A DNA stretch of 64,000 bases from CAVYXK01 sp963708245 (GTDB lineage: Bacteria > Pseudomonadota > Alphaproteobacteria > Acetobacterales > Acetobacteraceae). Positions 61,265 to 64,000 of the stretch are shown one piece after another. Within the stretch, counting starts at the first letter, position 1; every line of letters begins with the position of its first letter. A program made the translations under genes and the position numbers. A model generated the notes under the pieces. The model searched no databases. It saw only the letters and a program-made list of their open reading frames with translations, and had not been told where the DNA came from. The stretch spans positions 3,906,001 to 3,970,000 of the forward strand of contig OY970201.1 in assembly GCA_963708245.1 (NCBI GenBank), given 5' to 3'.

Positions 61265-62413
61265 TCAGGTCCGCTGTCGCAGGTCGCGGAAGAAGCGGCG
61301 GATGTCGTCGGCGAGCAGCGCCGGCTGCTCCATCGCAGCGAAATGACCGCCGCGCGGCATTTCGGTCCATTGGCGAAGGTCGAACACACGCTCGAGCAGT
61401 TCCCGCGGCGGGGTCGGGATTTCGGCAGGGAATCGTGCGAAACCAAGCGGTGGGCGCACGCGCTGACCGGCGGCGAAGCGCAGCGGAGAACGGCGCGCCT
61501 CCTTGTAGATGCGCACTGACGAAGACAGCGTTTCCGTCAGCCAATAGATCGAGATGTTGGTCAGTAGTTCATCGGCCGTGAACACGCTTTCCACGTCGCC
61601 GCCGCAATCGCTCCAAGTTCGGAACTTCTCTACGATCCAGGCGGCGAGGCCGACGGGCGAATCCGTCAGCCCGTAGGCAAGGGTCTGTGGTTTGGTGCCT
61701 TGCAGGTGGTTGTAGCCGCCTTCCGCATCCAGCCAGCCGCCGCGGCCGGCCAGGTATGCCTGCTCCGCCTCGTCCCGCCCGTCATCGACGTGATCGAATA
61801 CTCCCGATACGAAATTCAGATGGATGCCGGCCACTACGTCCGGGTGACGAATCGCGAGCCAAGTGGAGACCGCGCCGCCCCAATCGCCGCCCTGGGCCCC
61901 GAACCTCTGGTATCCGAGCCCGCGCATCAGCCTTGCCCAAAGATCGGCGATCACGGCCGGCGACACCCCCGCCTCCCGCGGACGGTCGGAGAACCCGTAA
62001 CCGGGAAGCGAAGGCACCACCACGTCGAAAGCGTCGTCGGCGTCGCCGCCATACGCGGCCGGATCGGTCAGCAGCGGGATGATCTTGCGCATCTCGATGA
62101 ATGAGCCGGGCCAACCGTGCGTGAGCACCAACGGGAAACAGGCCGGTCCCGCGCCGCGCACGTGCACGAAATGGATATCCAAGCCGTCGAGATGGGCCCG
62201 GAACTGCGGCAGCCGATTCAGCGCCGCCTCCTGCGCGCGCCAGTCGAAACCCGACGCCCAATACTCGACCAGCGGACGCAGGTAGTCCGACCGGGTACCC
62301 CATGCCCAGTCGTCGTCGTTGATCTCGTCCGGCCACCTGGTCCACGCCAGTCGCTCCTTGAGATCGAGCAGCGCCGTATCTTCGATCCGAATAGAGAATG
62401 GGGCGACGTCCAT
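61265..62413 (-). CDS. Epoxide hydrolase (EHN-type alpha/beta hydrolase)
   Basis: 382 residues with an N-terminal EHN domain (LKERLAWTRWPDEINDDDWA) and alpha/beta hydrolase core. The oxyanion motif HGWPGSFIEMRK is near residue 98, nucleophile aspartate in FGAQGGDWGGAVSTWLAIRH near 176, a lid tyrosine region (SIYWLTETLSSSVRIYKEA), and the catalytic histidine in MPRGGHFAAMEQP near 355. Complete. Next to a P450, it would open epoxides made by that enzyme. Confidence 0.9.
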   Translation of the reverse strand: MDVAPFSIRIEDTALLDLKERLAWTRWPDEINDDDWAWGTRSDYLRPLVEYWASGFDWRAQEAALNRLPQFRAHLDGLDIHFVHVRGAGPACFPLVLTHGWPGSFIEMRKIIPLLTDPAAYGGDADDAFDVVVPSLPGYGFSDRPREAGVSPAVIADLWARLMRGLGYQRFGAQGGDWGGAVSTWLAIRHPDVVAGIHLNFVSGVFDHVDDGRDEAEQAYLAGRGGWLDAEGGYNHLQGTKPQTLAYGLTDSPVGLAAWIVEKFRTWSDCGGDVESVFTADELLTNISIYWLTETLSSSVRIYKEARRSPLRFAAGQRVRPPLGFARFPAEIPTPPRELLERVFDLRQWTEMPRGGHFAAMEQPALLADDIRRFFRDLRQRT

Positions 62414-62431
62414 GCCGGAACCCCGCGAGCT

Positions 62432-63331
62432 TCAGCTCAGCCGCGTCAGCTTGCTCACCGCCCGGTCGAAATGCGCCAGGTAGATGTTTTCATCCGCATC
62501 CAGCCAGATGCCGTGGATGTGGAACGCGCCTTCATACGGGTCGTTGCGGTCCCACCTCACGATCGGCTTGCGTTCCTTCGTCCAGATGCTCAACCCGTCC
62601 TGCGCGCCGACGTAGATCGCCTCGCGACCGAAAGCGAGGTCGCTCGGATGGCGGAACTCCGTCCACGCTCCCAGAAACTCCCCCGCCGGATCGAAAATCT
62701 GGATCCGATTGTTTTCGCGGTCGGCGATATACACGCGGTCCCGATCATCGATGGTGATGAAATGCACGATTGCGAACTGTCCGGGCCCGCTGCCCGCCTC
62801 ACCCCACGATTGCAGCAGCGTGCCATCCGGCGCGAACCGATGCACTCGCCGGTTGCCATACCCGTCGGAGACGTAGAACTCGCCGTTCGAGGCGAAGGCC
62901 ACGCCGGTCGGCATGTTGAAGGGCCGGCCATAGAAGGTCGGCGCCGGGAACTCGCGGTCGCCGAACCGGCGGAGCAGCGTGCCGTCGGGCGCGTGCTCGG
63001 TCACCTCATGGTGCCCGGAATCGGCGATCCACACATGCCCCGCCGCATCGATCGACAGTCCATGCACGAAGCCGGAGAAGCATCCCTCGCCCCAGGACGT
63101 GACGAACCGCCCTTCGGCATCGAACACCGTCACCGGATGGGCGCTGCGCGCCAGGACCAGCACGTCTCCGTTGCTCGTTGTCGCGCCGCGCACACAGGTT
63201 CGCGGGGGGCGCCCCTCCTTCGATGGCGAGTCGAACGACCAGCCGCGCGGCAGCTTCGCCCAGTCACGCTCGAAGCGGTACCGATAGGCTCCTTTCCCGA
63301 TCACACACGCCGCGTGCTGACGTCCGCTCAT
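62432..63331 (-). CDS. NHL-repeat beta-propeller protein (peptidyl-hydroxyglycine lyase-like)
   Basis: 299 residues of NHL-type repeats, for example GFVHGLSIDAAGHVWIADSG, FNMPTGVAFASNGEFYVSDG and FAIVHFITIDDRDRVYIADR, forming a six-bladed propeller. No signal peptide. Homologues are annotated as PAL-domain or NHL proteins in hydrocarbon and steroid-type clusters, but no reaction is established. GGAAGA lies ahead of the ATG at 63331. It ends 18 bases before the epoxide hydrolase start, so it heads the NHL-epoxide hydrolase-P450 operon. Confidence 0.82.
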   Translation of the reverse strand: MSGRQHAACVIGKGAYRYRFERDWAKLPRGWSFDSPSKEGRPPRTCVRGATTSNGDVLVLARSAHPVTVFDAEGRFVTSWGEGCFSGFVHGLSIDAAGHVWIADSGHHEVTEHAPDGTLLRRFGDREFPAPTFYGRPFNMPTGVAFASNGEFYVSDGYGNRRVHRFAPDGTLLQSWGEAGSGPGQFAIVHFITIDDRDRVYIADRENNRIQIFDPAGEFLGAWTEFRHPSDLAFGREAIYVGAQDGLSIWTKERKPIVRWDRNDPYEGAFHIHGIWLDADENIYLAHFDRAVSKLTRLS

Positions 63332-63458
63332 TGATTATCTTCCTTGGATCGACCTTCCCGGTATCACCCTATCCGCCAATCGCCCCTCCGCCCAGGCCAT
63401 GGCGCGGTTGACGCCGGATACCGCTGTAGGCACTCCCCAGGCCGTCGTCAGGTCGGCT

Positions 63459-63689
63459 TCACCGCCTGCGTCGCCAGACGCTCCTCGTAGAAAAGGGGAT
63501 CAGCTCGTCCACACCCGTGGTGCGGATTACCTCCTCGATGGCAGGGACCGGCGACAACAGAACCACGCGCCCGGTGCCGCCGACCGCGCTCATCGGCATG
63601 TCGATCTCCTGCGTACCGGCAATGTTGATTCGCCCGCCCAGCTGGACTTTCGTCAGACCTCCGTCGACCCGCAGAACCTCGATCGGCAT
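63459..63689 (-). pseudogene. STAS-domain anti-anti-sigma-like protein, deleted and frameshifted
   Basis: Reads MPIEVLRVDGGLTKVQLGGR ... INIAGTQEIDMPMSAVGGTG, then jumps to VPAIEEVIRTTGVDELIPF. STAS proteins have about 35 residues between these points, including the phosphorylatable serine. At the end, TTTTCTACGAG lacks one T relative to the expected IPFFYEERLATQAV reading, giving a frameshifted STRSVWRRRR tail. Two independent lesions in one small gene. Confidence 0.65.
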
Positions 63690-63889
63690 CACGCGCCTTC
63701 GACTTAACTTCCTATGAGACGGTCGCCGTCGGGCGGTCGCACGTCAAGCCCGTAGCTCCGCCGGGTGAACCGATACGGGTTCCGACACGCGTCACCCTCC
63801 CGTAAAAATCCTGGCCAGAATCCGGCGTACTACCGTATGGCCGAAAATCTGGCCCAGAAACGCCTTGCGGTGGCTGAGGGGATTCAGCG

Positions 63890-64000
63890 ATGGCGCAGGA
63901 ACAGTCCGTCCTGCCGAAAGCGAGCGTTCTGCTGGGGTTGGCCGGCCGCCCGACGCAGGTCATCAAACATCCGAAGTGGACCGCGGCGCGCGAGACGGCT
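63890..64000 (+). CDS. Possible start of a gene cut by the window end
   Basis: An ATG opens 37 codons (AQEQSVLPKASVLLGLAGRP, then TQVIKHPKWTAARETA) that run off the window. Not recognised and no clear ribosome site; listed because the frame is open to the end. The bases 63690-63889 hold no gene I can support. Confidence 0.3.
   Translation, partial: MAQEQSVLPKASVLLGLAGRPTQVIKHPKWTAARETA

Noticed and set aside
60168..61346. 392-residue plus-strand ORF across the P450 region
   Set aside because: Arg/His-rich shadow of the P450 on the other strand, no motif.
1..64000. CRISPR array, tRNA or rRNA genes
   Set aside because: No regularly spaced repeats and no T-loop/acceptor pattern or rRNA-like stretch was found by eye on either strand.

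Overview
The window is high-GC DNA that looks alphaproteobacterial. The best guess is Rhodospirillales, Acetobacteraceae-like, judged from protein resemblance and gene order rather than any search. The core is the classical alphaproteobacterial origin-proximal set: mnmE-mnmG-rsmG-parA-parB, rho-hemJ-HAD-hemH-hemE, and a divergent PPSR (DUF299) gene with maf. hemE next to PPSR is the gene pair that flanks Cori in Caulobacter. The hemE/PPSR gap here is therefore my candidate oriC, and a perfect 14-bp parS palindrome lies inside rsmG about 15 kb away.

Layout. 0-10 kb: an accessory respiratory/lactate block, sdhC-sdhD-sdhA (frameshifted), a ThDP acetolactate-synthase-like gene, an aldehyde dehydrogenase stub, sdhB, lutABC and NAD-malic enzyme. 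10-18 kb: FUSC/DUF1656/HlyD aromatic-acid-type efflux genes split by an MdtAB-like RND pair, with a duplicated FUSC 3' end marking the join. 18-20 kb: glucokinase and a decayed LysR gene. 20-26.3 kb: mnmE to parB, with a CDP-diacylglycerol pyrophosphatase on the other strand. 26.3-34 kb: an accessory island with a complete IS1380-like element, a class II aldolase, and a lower-GC module (two small genes plus a large HD phosphohydrolase/phosphoribosyltransferase-like protein) split by an IS5/IS1031-like element. 34-39 kb: rho and heme genes on the minus strand. 39-45.6 kb: candidate origin, PPSR, damaged maf, LapA-like gene, pyrF, trpF, and PHA genes (phaR, PhaC-like). 45.6-49.6 kb: a sulfotransferase and a two-domain giant glycosyltransferase. 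49.9-63.7 kb: a catabolic cluster (VOC protein, acyl-CoA dehydrogenase, serine hydrolase, PhyH dioxygenase, amidohydrolase, P450, epoxide hydrolase, NHL protein), interrupted by an IS481 transposase gene that itself carries a 2.7-kb serine-recombinase element.

How it works together. The sdh/lut/maeA block would take lactate and C4 acids to pyruvate and feed electrons to quinone. The efflux genes would export aromatic acids or other toxic compounds. The Par/parS/oriC set handles replication and segregation. The right-hand cluster looks like oxidation of a hydrophobic or cyclic substrate (P450, then epoxide hydrolase, CoA-level beta-oxidation and ring-cleavage-type steps), but the substrate is not readable.

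The most unusual property is the number of single-lesion gene breaks. There are one-base frameshifts in sdhA, the RND pump, the HD-PRTase gene, the P450, the IS5 transposase and a STAS gene; in-frame nonsense codons in hemJ and the IS481 transposase; and internal deletions in maf, a PhaZ-like hydrolase, a STAS protein and an aldehyde dehydrogenase. Either the genome is decaying or the assembly carries indel errors; hemJ and maf are the informative test cases. The strongest candidate for an undescribed system is the HD-PRTase module between parB and rho.
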